The notes beneath the pieces were generated by a model. The model saw only the letters and a program-made list of their open reading frames with translations. It was not told the DNA's origin and did not search any database. Position numbers and translations under genes: made by a program. From positions 1 to 64,000 of the forward strand of contig DWVR01000001.1 of NCBI GenBank assembly GCA_019120125.1: a stretch of 64,000 bases of DNA. The letters are read 5' to 3'. The stretch's first letter is position 1, and the number at the start of each line of letters is the position of its first letter. Positions 29,549-38,826 of the stretch are shown here, one piece after another. This DNA is from Candidatus Phocaeicola excrementigallinarum. Its GTDB lineage: Bacteria; Bacteroidota; Bacteroidia; Bacteroidales; Bacteroidaceae.

Positions 29549-31849
29549 TCAGTACAACCTCATGATCTCGCTGTTTGTCGTGGCTCCCTTATATTTTGAC
29601 CTTTGCGGATTGAACACGTACCGCAGCTGCAGCATCACTCCGCAATTGTCCAGCTTCCGGTTCTTGTCGAACGTGATGCCGTTGACGCAGTCTGTCCAAC
29701 GCTCCTTGTCCGTGTGGAACACGTCCATGACCTTCAGCCATACGTGAAGGCTCTTTTTGAACAACGAGGCGTTCAAGCCGATGTCCGTACGGAAATTGGG
29801 ATGGAATTCAGCCAGATAAAGGTTGCCCGACGCGGTGCCCCACATGTCCACGGAAAGGTTGACGTTCGATGAAAGGCGGAACAGGTTGTCGAACTCGTAA
29901 GTGAAATAAGGCTTGTTGTAGTGCTGTCCTGCGTGGAGGAGCTTCTGCTTGTAGACCCCTGACTCCACTTTGGGCCGCCAGAATCCGAAGGTCGGCGCAT
30001 AGCTTATGGAGGCGTGCCACTCGCGGTGGTGAGGAATGTTCACACTGGTGAACAATATGGCCCGCTGTCCGTCCATCATCTCGTTGGTCTGCATGATGCT
30101 GTTCTTGTACCACGTGTGGCTGATATTTATCATGAGGTCTTTCCACGAACACATGAAGTCCAGTATGTGGTCGTAGGCCGACTGCAGGAGCGGATTGCCG
30201 CGCTGGTAGGTGTATTTGTCCACATACATCGTGCTTCCGTTCAGCTGGCTGTAAGAGGGGCGGCGGATGTTGCTGCTGTAGCTTAGGGAAAGGGAGACAC
30301 TGCCTCCGTCGTAGTCCGCCTCAAAATAAGGCAGCAGCTTGGTGTAGTTCCGGCTCACGTCTTCCTGCAGCTGTCCGCCGTGGAAATACTTGTAGTCCGC
30401 CAGGTCAAAACGTAGTCCGCCTTCCAGCGAGAAGTCGCCGAAGGTTTTCTCCATTGAGGCGAAAAGACTCCACAGCGTCTGCTCGTTTTTGTCGTCGCTC
30501 TCGGTCAGGTTTGTCCCGTCATTCTCGTCGGTGTGATAGGAACTCTTGTTGTCGGTATAGGACAATTCGGTTCCGTAGTGCAGCGTGCCTCCCCATATCT
30601 GGTGGGACATCTGGGCTTTGCCGACGTACAGGTGGTAGTTTCCGTCATCGTATGCTTCCACGTTCCGGTTCTGTTCCCAATATGAGGTGTATCCCGACCG
30701 GTTTTTTCCTGACATGTAGTCGAAGCTCACGTCCAGTTTGTTTCCTTCCCCGAACGAGGTGATGTAGTAGGCGTTCAGGATGTGTTGGGTGCGTTCTATG
30801 TTCTGGAGCAGCTCGATGTCCTCCGAATGGATGTCTGTACCGCTTTCCATATAAGTGCCCGCTCCGTACTGGTTGTCCCGGCCCGACGGTGTACGGGTGA
30901 AGTCGTATCTCACTCCGAAGTCGTTCACCCCGTCGTTGGAGAAGCTGAGTCCGACATTGCCGCCTACCGAATAGCCCCGGGTGATGTTGTTCAGTTCCTG
31001 CGCCACATTGACGGCTGTCTGCCCGTCGGTGAAGTCAAGGGTGTTTTTCACAGTGCTTTCCTTGTGGGTGTGCCTTGCGGTCACGCCTCCAAAAAAGTCC
31101 CATTTGTTCCACCGGTAGTTCAGGTCTCCGTAACCGGAGGCGTTGAAATGTTTTACCTGTACGCCCTCCGCCGTCACATTGGCGCTCAGGCCTTCTCCTT
31201 TCCTTACCGTGGTGATCCGGATGACGGCCCTTATGTTGTTGCCGTATTCCGCGCCGGGATGGAAGTCCACTTCCACATTCTTGATCTCATCCGATGCGAG
31301 CCTTTGCAGGTCGTCCGTATTCCGCACTTCCCGGTTGTCGATATAGATCCGGGGAGTTCCGCGCCCGATGACGGACACGCCTTCCGAGGTCCGGCTGATG
31401 AAGGGCAGCAGCGAGAGGACTTCGATGCTGTTTCCCGTGTTTGCCAGTATGGTGTGCTGCACGTTCACCCGCAGTTTTCCGTTGCGGAGTTTCATGGAGG
31501 GAGCGTTGCTTCCGTTCACCACCACCTCGCCCAGTCTTTCCTCATCGTTTGCCAGCACGATGGTTCCCATTTCCTCGGCCGCCTGGTGGTATGCCGTCTG
31601 AAAACCGATGTGGCTCACTCCTATCAGACAGTCATCCAGCAGAACGCCTTCACTCGTGTTCGCCAGCGTGAACTTTCCGTCTTCCGTCGTGACGGTACCT
31701 GCGATATAAGAGCTGTCCGTTTTTGTCACCAACACCACATTGGCATAGGGAATTGCCTTCTTGTCTAGATTGACGACCAGACCGTGGATGCTCTGTCCCG
31801 CAAGCGGAATGCAGCAGAGCATCTGTATGATTATGAACAGTGGTTTCAT
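29549..31849 (-). CDS. Outer-membrane plug/beta-barrel protein (SusC-related, no SusD) A
   Basis: From MKPLFIIIQMLCCIPLAGQS at 31849 (signal peptide) the protein has 766 residues; the open frame continues 57 codons upstream without family features. Residues about 21-100 form a carboxypeptidase-regulatory-like fold (IHGLVVNLDKKAIPYANVVL). About 120-215 form a degenerate TonB plug (IEVLSLLPFISRTSEGVSVIGRGTPRIYIDNREV), and the rest is rich in amphipathic strands of the outer-membrane barrel family. It has its own promoter at 31999-32006 and a 150-nt leader. Cargo unknown. It is the last of three such genes. Confidence 0.85.
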   Translation of the reverse strand: MKPLFIIIQMLCCIPLAGQSIHGLVVNLDKKAIPYANVVLVTKTDSSYIAGTVTTEDGKFTLANTSEGVLLDDCLIGVSHIGFQTAYHQAAEEMGTIVLANDEERLGEVVVNGSNAPSMKLRNGKLRVNVQHTILANTGNSIEVLSLLPFISRTSEGVSVIGRGTPRIYIDNREVRNTDDLQRLASDEIKNVEVDFHPGAEYGNNIRAVIRITTVRKGEGLSANVTAEGVQVKHFNASGYGDLNYRWNKWDFFGGVTARHTHKESTVKNTLDFTDGQTAVNVAQELNNITRGYSVGGNVGLSFSNDGVNDFGVRYDFTRTPSGRDNQYGAGTYMESGTDIHSEDIELLQNIERTQHILNAYYITSFGEGNKLDVSFDYMSGKNRSGYTSYWEQNRNVEAYDDGNYHLYVGKAQMSHQIWGGTLHYGTELSYTDNKSSYHTDENDGTNLTESDDKNEQTLWSLFASMEKTFGDFSLEGGLRFDLADYKYFHGGQLQEDVSRNYTKLLPYFEADYDGGSVSLSLSYSSNIRRPSYSQLNGSTMYVDKYTYQRGNPLLQSAYDHILDFMCSWKDLMINISHTWYKNSIMQTNEMMDGQRAILFTSVNIPHHREWHASISYAPTFGFWRPKVESGVYKQKLLHAGQHYNKPYFTYEFDNLFRLSSNVNLSVDMWGTASGNLYLAEFHPNFRTDIGLNASLFKKSLHVWLKVMDVFHTDKERWTDCVNGITFDKNRKLDNCGVMLQLRYVFNPQRSKYKGATTNSEIMRLY

Positions 31850-31895
31850 GCTTTGAAATGTAAAATAAATTCTTTTTTCATGTAGTTTTTCAGCA

Positions 31896-31913
31896 ATCGG
31901 GATAATTCCCGAT
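31896..31913 (-). promoter_or_regulatory. Small hairpin in the leader of barrel gene A
   Basis: ATCGGGA-TAAT-TCCCGAT is a perfect 7-bp stem with a 4-nt loop, 47 bp before the ATG at 31849 and downstream of the -7 box. It could influence translation. Confidence 0.45.
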
Positions 31914-31998
31914 GCAGGATCTGGTGCTTTCAATCCAACGCACCTTCTTTTGTTGATTTTTTTTTGCATAGTTGTGTTATTTTGTTTCTTTTTTTTGG

Positions 31999-32006
31999 CA
32001 AAAGTA
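31999..32006 (-). promoter_or_regulatory. Probable -7 box for barrel gene A
   Basis: TActTTTG on the - strand, about 150 bp before the start codon. No exact TTTG stands at -33. It suggests that this gene is not only read from the upstream barrel genes. Confidence 0.5.
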
Positions 32007-32218
32007 GTAAAAAATGTCAAATTATAGATAATATTTCCATAATCATTTTATAATATTTTTCATCGGAGTTCATTATTGTTTGCATTATATTTTTCATCAT
32101 AAAAAACATTATGAAGTAGTATTCATGTATAAAAATTCAAAATTGTTCATTGCGTTCCTTCTGATAAAAATACAGTCCTGTTTCATTTTTTTGCTCATTT
32201 TGTCACGTGGCGGAATGG
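32007..32218. other. A/T-rich spacer between barrel genes A and B
   Basis: Strongly A/T-rich with no gene, clear terminator or repeat that I can identify. It contrasts with the G/C-rich neighbouring coding sequence. Confidence 0.4.
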
Positions 32219-34591
32219 TCAGTTCACTCCTGTTGTCTGGTCTGCCGACTGCATGGTCCGGTCGCGCTGCAGGTTCACCTTCTGTCCGGAGCCGAAGGAA
32301 TACGACAGGCTGATTCCGAACGAACGGGCGGTGATGTAGTTTGTCTGCGTGGTCCGGATGGACGGAAGCCTTGTCGTCTCGATGGTCTTGTGGTATTTGC
32401 TGAACGGGGAATTGGCGGTCACGGAGACATTCAACCTCCCTTTCAGGAAACTTTTTGACGCGTAGAAGGAATACATTTTCAGCGTATTTTTGGTTGACCA
32501 CGGGTCGGGGAGATTCTTGTATATGCCTGCCGACGCGCCCAGACGGTAGTGCTCCGGAAGAAGGAAGTCGACCTTCGGCGTAAGGCTGTAGAACCAGTCC
32601 TTCTGGTCCAGACCGATGCCGGGGGCGGTCAGGTGTCTGACCCCTCCGTTTCCGTCCGCTGAGATGACCAGCCACTTCCGGGCGTCCCACCTCAGGTTGA
32701 ACATCATCATCCCCTGGTCTCCCGTGCCGAGGTTGCCGTATGTGGACACCACCTTGTTGTCCGCGTTGAGATAGTCATAAGGCTGTATCATGTCGTCGTT
32801 GTGCGAATAAATCAGTCCCACCATCAGCGACAGGTTGTGCGGACCGTTGTAGAACCAGCTCAGCCAGACCTCGTGCGCGTACTGGGCTTTAAGGAGCGGG
32901 TTCCCCTGGCTGATGGAATAGTCGTTGCTGCTGCTGGCGAAAGGGTTCAGCATCTGCACGGACGGACGGCGGATGTTTGTCGAGTAATTGAGATAGAGGG
33001 CGTGTCTGTCCGCGGCCATCCAATATACCGATGCCGATGGCATCAGATAGAAGTTGTTGTTGCTGAAGTTGTTCGCCGCGTCCTGTGGGAGGCGCATGCT
33101 GAAGTGGTCGTGGTTGAATTTCACTCCGGCCTCCAGCATTGTCCTTCCTACTCGGCCCGAATAGGCGATGCTCCCTTCCACCACATTGTTGTCGTAATCC
33201 ATCGAATAACGTTGTTCTGTCGTGGAACCGGTATCCAGCGAGCGTGTGTCCCCCGAGCGGTAGACATTCTTGGCGGAAAAGCGGATGTCATGCCGTGAGG
33301 ATATGTCCCACAGGTAGGATGCCAGGCCCGAATGCTCGGTCATGCCTCCGTCGGTGTGCTGGAGGCTGCTGTTTCCCTCCAGTCCGTCTCCGTACCGGTG
33401 TTGGGTCAGGTGGCGCTTGTCGGGATTGTAGGTGAAATGGTAGCCGAGGGTGAACCTTTCGGTGTCCTTGTCGTCTGCCGCGTAACGGCGGTAGATGACA
33501 TTGGCTTCCGCCGTGCCCGATGTGGCCTTGTTGGTGTTGTCGAGCCAGGTGATGCGGGGGTCTGTCTCCCTGTCCGGGGAGGTCTGCTCCCAGTGGTTCG
33601 TTATATTGGTCTGGTTGATACGTCCGTGCGCGTCGGCGTAGAGGGTGTTGAGGCTGTCAATCTGCCATTTCAGCATGGCGCGTAAGGTATGTGTGTGCCA
33701 GTCGCCGTCGCCGTAACCTTTTGTCTCCCATTCGCGCGGGCCTTCGCCGTCAGATCCGGGCTGCGAATAGGCGATTTCCACCGGCTGGTCCCTTTGGCCG
33801 TCAAGGCCGTAATTGTAGGTCATCGAGAAATCCACCTTGCCCTTCCTGACCATTCCGAGCAGGGAGCCGTTGGCGTGCGGCTGCGAGTTTCCCCCTCCGC
33901 CGAGATTCACCGCGTACCCGTCCACTGAAGGGGTCTTCAGCACGATGTTGATGACGTACCGTCCGGCGTCAGGCCCGTATTTGCTGGTGGGGTTCGTGAT
34001 GACTTCCACTTTGGAGACGGAAGAGGCCGGAAGGGTCTCCAGAAACGCCTTGGGCGAGGTCTGTGCCATCTCGTAGGGTCTTCCGTTCAGATAAATGCTG
34101 TACTCGGACGAGCCTTGTACGGAGATTTTTCCGTCGTAGTCCACCTGGACAAGGGGCACATAGCCCAATGCCTGGAGCGTGTTCTCGTCCTGCGCCCGCT
34201 CGTTGGCCGACATCTTGTAGCTCAGCCCGTTTTCTGTCAGGGAGGTGAGGCGTGCGTTTCCGTATACGGTCACTTCACCGAGCGACTCCGAGGAAGGGGA
34301 CAGGACAAGACGGACCTGCCTGTCCGGATGCGCGTCCAGCCGGATGCTGTCTCCTGTCATGCCGAGCGCACTTGCCTTCATCCGCAGGGGATATTCCAGG
34401 GGCAGGAAGCTGAACCGCCCCTGCTCGTCGGAGATGCATCCTGTGACGGTGTCGGGATATTCCACTGTGATGCCGGCGTAAGGCACGCCGCCGCCTGACA
34501 CGGAGTCGGCCACCACTCCCGATATTTCCTGTGAACGGGCGGAGAAGCAGACTGAAACAGACAAAAATACGATAAAAAGGATTCTATACAT
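32219..34591 (-). CDS. Outer-membrane plug/beta-barrel protein (SusC-related, no SusD) B
   Basis: The 790-residue protein starts with a signal peptide (MYRILFIVFLSVSVCFSARSQ). A carboxypeptidase-regulatory-like domain follows (EISGVVADSVSGGGVPYAGITVEYPDT), then a plug (LQALGYVPLVQVDYDGKISVQGSSEYSIYLNGRPYEM, ending VEVITNPTSKYGPDAGRYVINIVLK) and a long strand-rich barrel region whose last strand is GISLSYSFGSG. The family (outer-membrane beta-barrel type 3) is common in Bacteroidota; substrates are mostly unknown. It lies 21 bp after gene C and so shares its transcript. Confidence 0.85.
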   Translation of the reverse strand: MYRILFIVFLSVSVCFSARSQEISGVVADSVSGGGVPYAGITVEYPDTVTGCISDEQGRFSFLPLEYPLRMKASALGMTGDSIRLDAHPDRQVRLVLSPSSESLGEVTVYGNARLTSLTENGLSYKMSANERAQDENTLQALGYVPLVQVDYDGKISVQGSSEYSIYLNGRPYEMAQTSPKAFLETLPASSVSKVEVITNPTSKYGPDAGRYVINIVLKTPSVDGYAVNLGGGGNSQPHANGSLLGMVRKGKVDFSMTYNYGLDGQRDQPVEIAYSQPGSDGEGPREWETKGYGDGDWHTHTLRAMLKWQIDSLNTLYADAHGRINQTNITNHWEQTSPDRETDPRITWLDNTNKATSGTAEANVIYRRYAADDKDTERFTLGYHFTYNPDKRHLTQHRYGDGLEGNSSLQHTDGGMTEHSGLASYLWDISSRHDIRFSAKNVYRSGDTRSLDTGSTTEQRYSMDYDNNVVEGSIAYSGRVGRTMLEAGVKFNHDHFSMRLPQDAANNFSNNNFYLMPSASVYWMAADRHALYLNYSTNIRRPSVQMLNPFASSSNDYSISQGNPLLKAQYAHEVWLSWFYNGPHNLSLMVGLIYSHNDDMIQPYDYLNADNKVVSTYGNLGTGDQGMMMFNLRWDARKWLVISADGNGGVRHLTAPGIGLDQKDWFYSLTPKVDFLLPEHYRLGASAGIYKNLPDPWSTKNTLKMYSFYASKSFLKGRLNVSVTANSPFSKYHKTIETTRLPSIRTTQTNYITARSFGISLSYSFGSGQKVNLQRDRTMQSADQTTGVN

Positions 34592-34612
34592 GGCTTTCAG
34601 TTGTTATAAATT

Positions 34613-36892
34613 CTATTTTTTGATATTGATTCCTTTCTCCTCGTTGTTGATGAAGTAGTTGCCCAGCTTGATCTTTCTGTGCGGGTTTTTCCGGAATGTG
34701 TAGCGGACAAGCACCCACGGGCGCAGGCATCTGTCCATAAAACGGTCGTGGGTGACGCTGTTGTAACTTCCGTTCGCCGTTTCTGTCCGGCTGCGCAGCC
34801 TTCCGGTTGCATCCTGCAGGCAGAAAGCGATGTAGAAGTCTGGCGTGAAGTTATAGTTCACTTGTGCGCACACCATCGTGGGCCGGTAATACCGGGTTGT
34901 GGAGATTTGGTATATGTTCCTGTTCATATAAGTCATATAGGCATAGAACGAGAATTTCTTGACTTTTGCGTTGAAGTCGAAGTTGGTGAAGAATGTTCCG
35001 CGCGCCTGTTGGCCGGGATAGTAATAGTCCTGCCATCCGCCATAGACTGCGATTCTTCCGCCTTTAAAGCGGTAACTCAGGTTCAGCGTGTAATTCATCA
35101 TGGAGAAATGCCCCAGGTTGTTGTATGTGTTGTGGTAGATGCCGTTTTCGGTAAAGCCGTCGGCTTCGATTAGGTCGTTGGTCTTTGTATAGCTGACGGA
35201 CGGTGTCAGGTAAAGGACGCCTTGGTTGAAGGTATAGGACAGCTCGGCCAAATGGGATGTTTCCGGAGTCAGATACGGGTTGCCGCTGCTGACCACCAGC
35301 GAGTCGGTCGAGGTGTTGTAGGGATTCAGCAAGGCGATGTCGGGCGCTTCATTCGAAAGTGTGTACCCCAGCTGCAGGGAATTGTTGTCGTTGATGTCCC
35401 ATGTCGCGCTTGCCGACACACGGGGGCGTATGTAATGGTGGTCAGCATCGCCGGCCTTCAGCCAGATCAGTTCCATCCCCGCCGAAGCCATATAGTACAG
35501 CTTCCCGGCTTTCCCTCCATATGAGCCGAATACATACTCGTTCAGCTTGCGGTGGTTGAATATAGGATAGCCTGTGCTGGTTTGGTCTATTTCGTCAAAC
35601 TGTCCGCTGGTGTGGCTTCCTAAGGAGAAGGAGGCCCCCGATTCGTAATCCCTTGCATAGTCGATGTCCACGTTACCCGAATGGCGCGTGTTCCGGAAGA
35701 TGGAGACAGGTGTCTGCAAGGCTTCTCCGTATTGTTCCGTCCTTTCCGAGTTTAGATTGTTCCTGTTGTAATTGTATGAAGCCTGCATCTCCAGTTTGTT
35801 GTTCTCGGCGAAGGCGTGTTCATAATAAATACTGGATGTGAATACTTTGCCTTTGTTTACATCACGGCTGGAAAAGCTGTAGGGCATCGCCGTCGTTTCC
35901 GTATATTCCCCGTTGCCGTTTGCCTGATCGGTCGACTTGTTGTCGGTGAGGTAAAGCTGTGCGGCAAGGTAGTCTTTGGGCGTTATCGCCCATTTCAGCA
36001 GCAGTTCGCCCAGCCACGAATGCCCGTGCGTCCGGTTGCTTGAGTCATAGATCTGGCTGTAGGTGGAGTTGCTCCGTTCCGTGTGGCTTTCCTTGTTTTC
36101 ATTGTATGTATAGTTATAGGCTGTACGTCCGTAGAGGCTGTAATTCTGGTTGCCTACCTCAAAGTAGTAGACCCCCAGTCCTTTGTACAGAGGGAAGTCA
36201 TGTCTTGTCGCCACTTCGGTCCAGAAGTAAGGCTCTTTGCCTCTTTTCAGTTTGATGTTGACGATGCCGGTGTACCCGTCCTGCAGGTAGCGTGCCGGAA
36301 CCACGTCGATGACTTCCACTGATTCTATTTCCGACGGATTGATGGGGTTGATGCCAGAATTCATCCGGTGTCCGTCAATCAGGATCAAAGGGGGCTTCCC
36401 GTCCAGCATGGTCACTGTGGAGTTGGCTTCATCCGATATCAGAGTAGGTATTTCCTGTAATGCCTGGAAAGGATTCCGTCGTTTTTTCGCCTCCTCGGAC
36501 AGATAGAAGATCTGTCCGTTGGCGGTGCGTTTTATAATTTGGCTTCTGTCTCCCGACACAACCACCTCGTCGAGTTCCAGCGGATTTTCTTCCAGTCGGA
36601 ACAGGAACGGTGCCGACAGGGTGTCGGGTGAAAAGACGTGTTCATAATCCTTATATCCCAGGGAGGAGATGACCAGTCCGTATTTCCCCTGTTCCGGGCA
36701 ATTGAGCGAGAATGTGCCTTTCCCGTCGGTCTGGCACATCGAGAGAATGGAATCATTCTTGAACAGGCTGACAAACGCGCCGCTTACCGGTCCGTTTGCG
36801 GAATCCACCGTTCCTCTGATGCTTTGGGCCACAGACAGGCTCCATGCCGTCAGCAGAAAATATGCGAGCGATAAAAGTCTAATGTGTCTCAT
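34613..36892 (-). CDS. Outer-membrane plug/beta-barrel protein (SusC-related, no SusD) C
   Basis: The 759-residue protein has a signal peptide (MRHIRLLSLAYFLLTAWSLSVAQ) and a regulatory-like domain (SIRGTVDSANGPVSGAFVSLF). A plug region includes LDEVVVSGDRSQIIKRTANGQIFYLS and PPLILIDGHRMNSGINPINPSEIESVEVIDV. The barrel ends in LVRYTFRK. Motif order is like that of the two downstream genes, but sequences differ widely, so they are paralogues rather than recent copies. It is the first barrel gene after the regulator, from which a 198-bp region with inverted repeats separates it. Confidence 0.85.
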   Translation of the reverse strand: MRHIRLLSLAYFLLTAWSLSVAQSIRGTVDSANGPVSGAFVSLFKNDSILSMCQTDGKGTFSLNCPEQGKYGLVISSLGYKDYEHVFSPDTLSAPFLFRLEENPLELDEVVVSGDRSQIIKRTANGQIFYLSEEAKKRRNPFQALQEIPTLISDEANSTVTMLDGKPPLILIDGHRMNSGINPINPSEIESVEVIDVVPARYLQDGYTGIVNIKLKRGKEPYFWTEVATRHDFPLYKGLGVYYFEVGNQNYSLYGRTAYNYTYNENKESHTERSNSTYSQIYDSSNRTHGHSWLGELLLKWAITPKDYLAAQLYLTDNKSTDQANGNGEYTETTAMPYSFSSRDVNKGKVFTSSIYYEHAFAENNKLEMQASYNYNRNNLNSERTEQYGEALQTPVSIFRNTRHSGNVDIDYARDYESGASFSLGSHTSGQFDEIDQTSTGYPIFNHRKLNEYVFGSYGGKAGKLYYMASAGMELIWLKAGDADHHYIRPRVSASATWDINDNNSLQLGYTLSNEAPDIALLNPYNTSTDSLVVSSGNPYLTPETSHLAELSYTFNQGVLYLTPSVSYTKTNDLIEADGFTENGIYHNTYNNLGHFSMMNYTLNLSYRFKGGRIAVYGGWQDYYYPGQQARGTFFTNFDFNAKVKKFSFYAYMTYMNRNIYQISTTRYYRPTMVCAQVNYNFTPDFYIAFCLQDATGRLRSRTETANGSYNSVTHDRFMDRCLRPWVLVRYTFRKNPHRKIKLGNYFINNEEKGINIKK

Positions 36893-37090
36893 AAAGTTTG
36901 TTTTCTTGAGAAAAACGAAAGTATATATATTTATATAGTTTCATTCTTCTATTTTTTTTACAAACGTAATGATAAAAATGGTATATCCAATAAGAAATGG
37001 AGTACATTTAGTACACACTTCCGATGTGTGAGGTGTAATTAGTTGGATATGAATGTATTAGATGAAATATACACTTAATACACATTCATA
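36893..37090. promoter_or_regulatory. Intergenic region with inverted repeats before the barrel operon
   Basis: Contains ATGAATGT (37049-37056) and ACATTCAT (37082-37089), the latter touching the regulator's stop codon. It also has CACAC-N7-GTGTG near 37013-37029 and a GTAC-N5-GTAC motif beside it. A near-consensus -7 (TActTTCG on the - strand, near 36920) lies about 25 bp before gene C. It may combine terminator and operator functions. Confidence 0.4.
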
Positions 37091-38809
37091 TTATAGATGA
37101 TGAATGTTCGCATCAAATGTCCGGCTTCCGTTCTCCCCAAATAACTTTTGGTTGAGATGGCTGCGGATATTGGTGACGCGCTGCTTGCTCAGCCCGAGTA
37201 GGACGGTCATTTCGGAAGGGATGAAATTCAGTTTTACCAACAGGCACACCTTCCACTCCTGGTCGGTCAGCTGTCCGGAAAAAGTGGATAGTCTGGCATA
37301 AAATTCAGGAAGGGACTTTTTTACAATGTCCAGCAGATCTTTCCACTCGGCATCCGAAGGTAGGGTCAGTTTGCAGGCGTGCCCGTGCATACGCTTTACG
37401 ATGTCGTGTTGCAGGAGGTTTTGCTCCAGTTCCCACTGATCAGCATGGGTATGCGTCTGATAGGCGGCAAGCATTTGTCGGATCTTGTCAATTTCCTGTT
37501 CTTTCTGCTGTATGAACTGTTGTCTGTTGGAGCGGATTTCCTGCAGTTCCTCCATAGCCTGACGATATTGCAGCATCAAACCGGTGTATTTCCGGTTGGC
37601 GGCGGTTCTGTCCGCCTGCCGCTTCCGGTAATGCCGGTAAATCAGTATACAGAGGCTGGTCAACAAAAGGAAACAGACGCAGAGGGCAAGCCACAGCTTT
37701 CGTGCCTCGTCCGATTTCTCAGCCGCTATCCGTTGGTTTTCGGAATAGTCGTACAAAGCCTGTGTACGGCTGATTTCGTTGGCGGAGTTCCGTAGATTGG
37801 CCGTATCGTTGGCATTGGCAAACAGCAGGGCGTACTTGATTGCTGAATCGGCCTGGTGCATCCGTTGGTATGTCGTCATCAAGCCTTTGCAAGCATTTTC
37901 TGTGTGCATAATATCGGCGGAACGGTTCAATAACTTCCGGTAATAAAACAGGGCGGAGTCTAACCGGCATGTTTTTTCGTAATATTCTCCCATATGGAAG
38001 TAAAACACGCCAAAGTCTGGTATTAGTTCTCCATTGTCATAGAAATTACCAGATTCATTTCTGTATTCATCAAGTGCCTGTTTGGCCTTGTCAAGACTGT
38101 CATGTTTTAAGTAATAGTCTGCCATAACGATTTGACAACCGGCGGCCCAGTCTTTTTTGTTGTATTTCTGATATTTCTTATATGCTCTTTGGGTAAAATA
38201 TACCACAGAATCTTCTTTGCCCATAAGGGAATAGGCTCCCCCCATATAATCTTGACACTGTATATACATCAGTGTGTCTTTTGCCATCCGGGCATACCGC
38301 ATGGCCTGTTCCCACTGTTTCAACTCCATTTGCGGATAGCGCTGCTCGTGAAATAAAAGAGCCATCTGGGCATAGATGCGGCTTATCTGTGCATAGTTGC
38401 AGCTGCTTCGGGTGGTGTCCGCCTCCCTGATGGCATCCCGGTAATATTGTAAGGCGAGCGGACTGTTCCCCCGGTCGCGCCAGATGCTTCCCGTCAGGTA
38501 GCATGCGCGCATCCGCTCGTCCGCACTTCCGTATGTCAGGAAATAATCCAGTGCTTCCTCTATGAAAGTAATGCTGTCCAGCGGGAGGTAGGATTTGTTC
38601 ATTGCCTCGGCATGCAGCAGCAGATAGCGCATACGGTTGCTTCGGGAATAGGAAGCGGCTTCTTTATCCGCCTGCTCCAGTACGGACAAGGCAGAATCGG
38701 GATATGACTGCATCAGCCTTTCAGCCTTTGCCAGCACATCTTCGCCTTTGGAATTCACGCAAGCGGTGATTCCTGCCAGTATCATTAACAGATAAAACAA
38801 TTTTTTCAT
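37091..38809 (-). CDS. Membrane-anchored TPR protein with C-terminal HTH (putative regulator)
   Basis: The 572-residue protein begins with a lipoprotein-like signal (ILAGITAC, C17), followed by about six tetratricopeptide repeats (25-350). One membrane helix (372-391, LWLALCVCFLLLTSLCILI), a basic coiled-coil stretch (395-450) and a C-terminal helix-turn-helix (about 513-560, LTDQEWKVCLLVKLNFIPSEMTVLLGLSKQRVTNIRSHL) follow. The topology fits a sensor with periplasmic TPRs and a cytoplasmic DNA-binding end. Such proteins are frequent in Bacteroides; signals are unknown. It is 17 bp downstream of the GH20 gene. Confidence 0.8.
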   Translation of the reverse strand: MKKLFYLLMILAGITACVNSKGEDVLAKAERLMQSYPDSALSVLEQADKEAASYSRSNRMRYLLLHAEAMNKSYLPLDSITFIEEALDYFLTYGSADERMRACYLTGSIWRDRGNSPLALQYYRDAIREADTTRSSCNYAQISRIYAQMALLFHEQRYPQMELKQWEQAMRYARMAKDTLMYIQCQDYMGGAYSLMGKEDSVVYFTQRAYKKYQKYNKKDWAAGCQIVMADYYLKHDSLDKAKQALDEYRNESGNFYDNGELIPDFGVFYFHMGEYYEKTCRLDSALFYYRKLLNRSADIMHTENACKGLMTTYQRMHQADSAIKYALLFANANDTANLRNSANEISRTQALYDYSENQRIAAEKSDEARKLWLALCVCFLLLTSLCILIYRHYRKRQADRTAANRKYTGLMLQYRQAMEELQEIRSNRQQFIQQKEQEIDKIRQMLAAYQTHTHADQWELEQNLLQHDIVKRMHGHACKLTLPSDAEWKDLLDIVKKSLPEFYARLSTFSGQLTDQEWKVCLLVKLNFIPSEMTVLLGLSKQRVTNIRSHLNQKLFGENGSRTFDANIHHL

Positions 38810-38826
38810 ACCGGTTTGTCTCTCCG

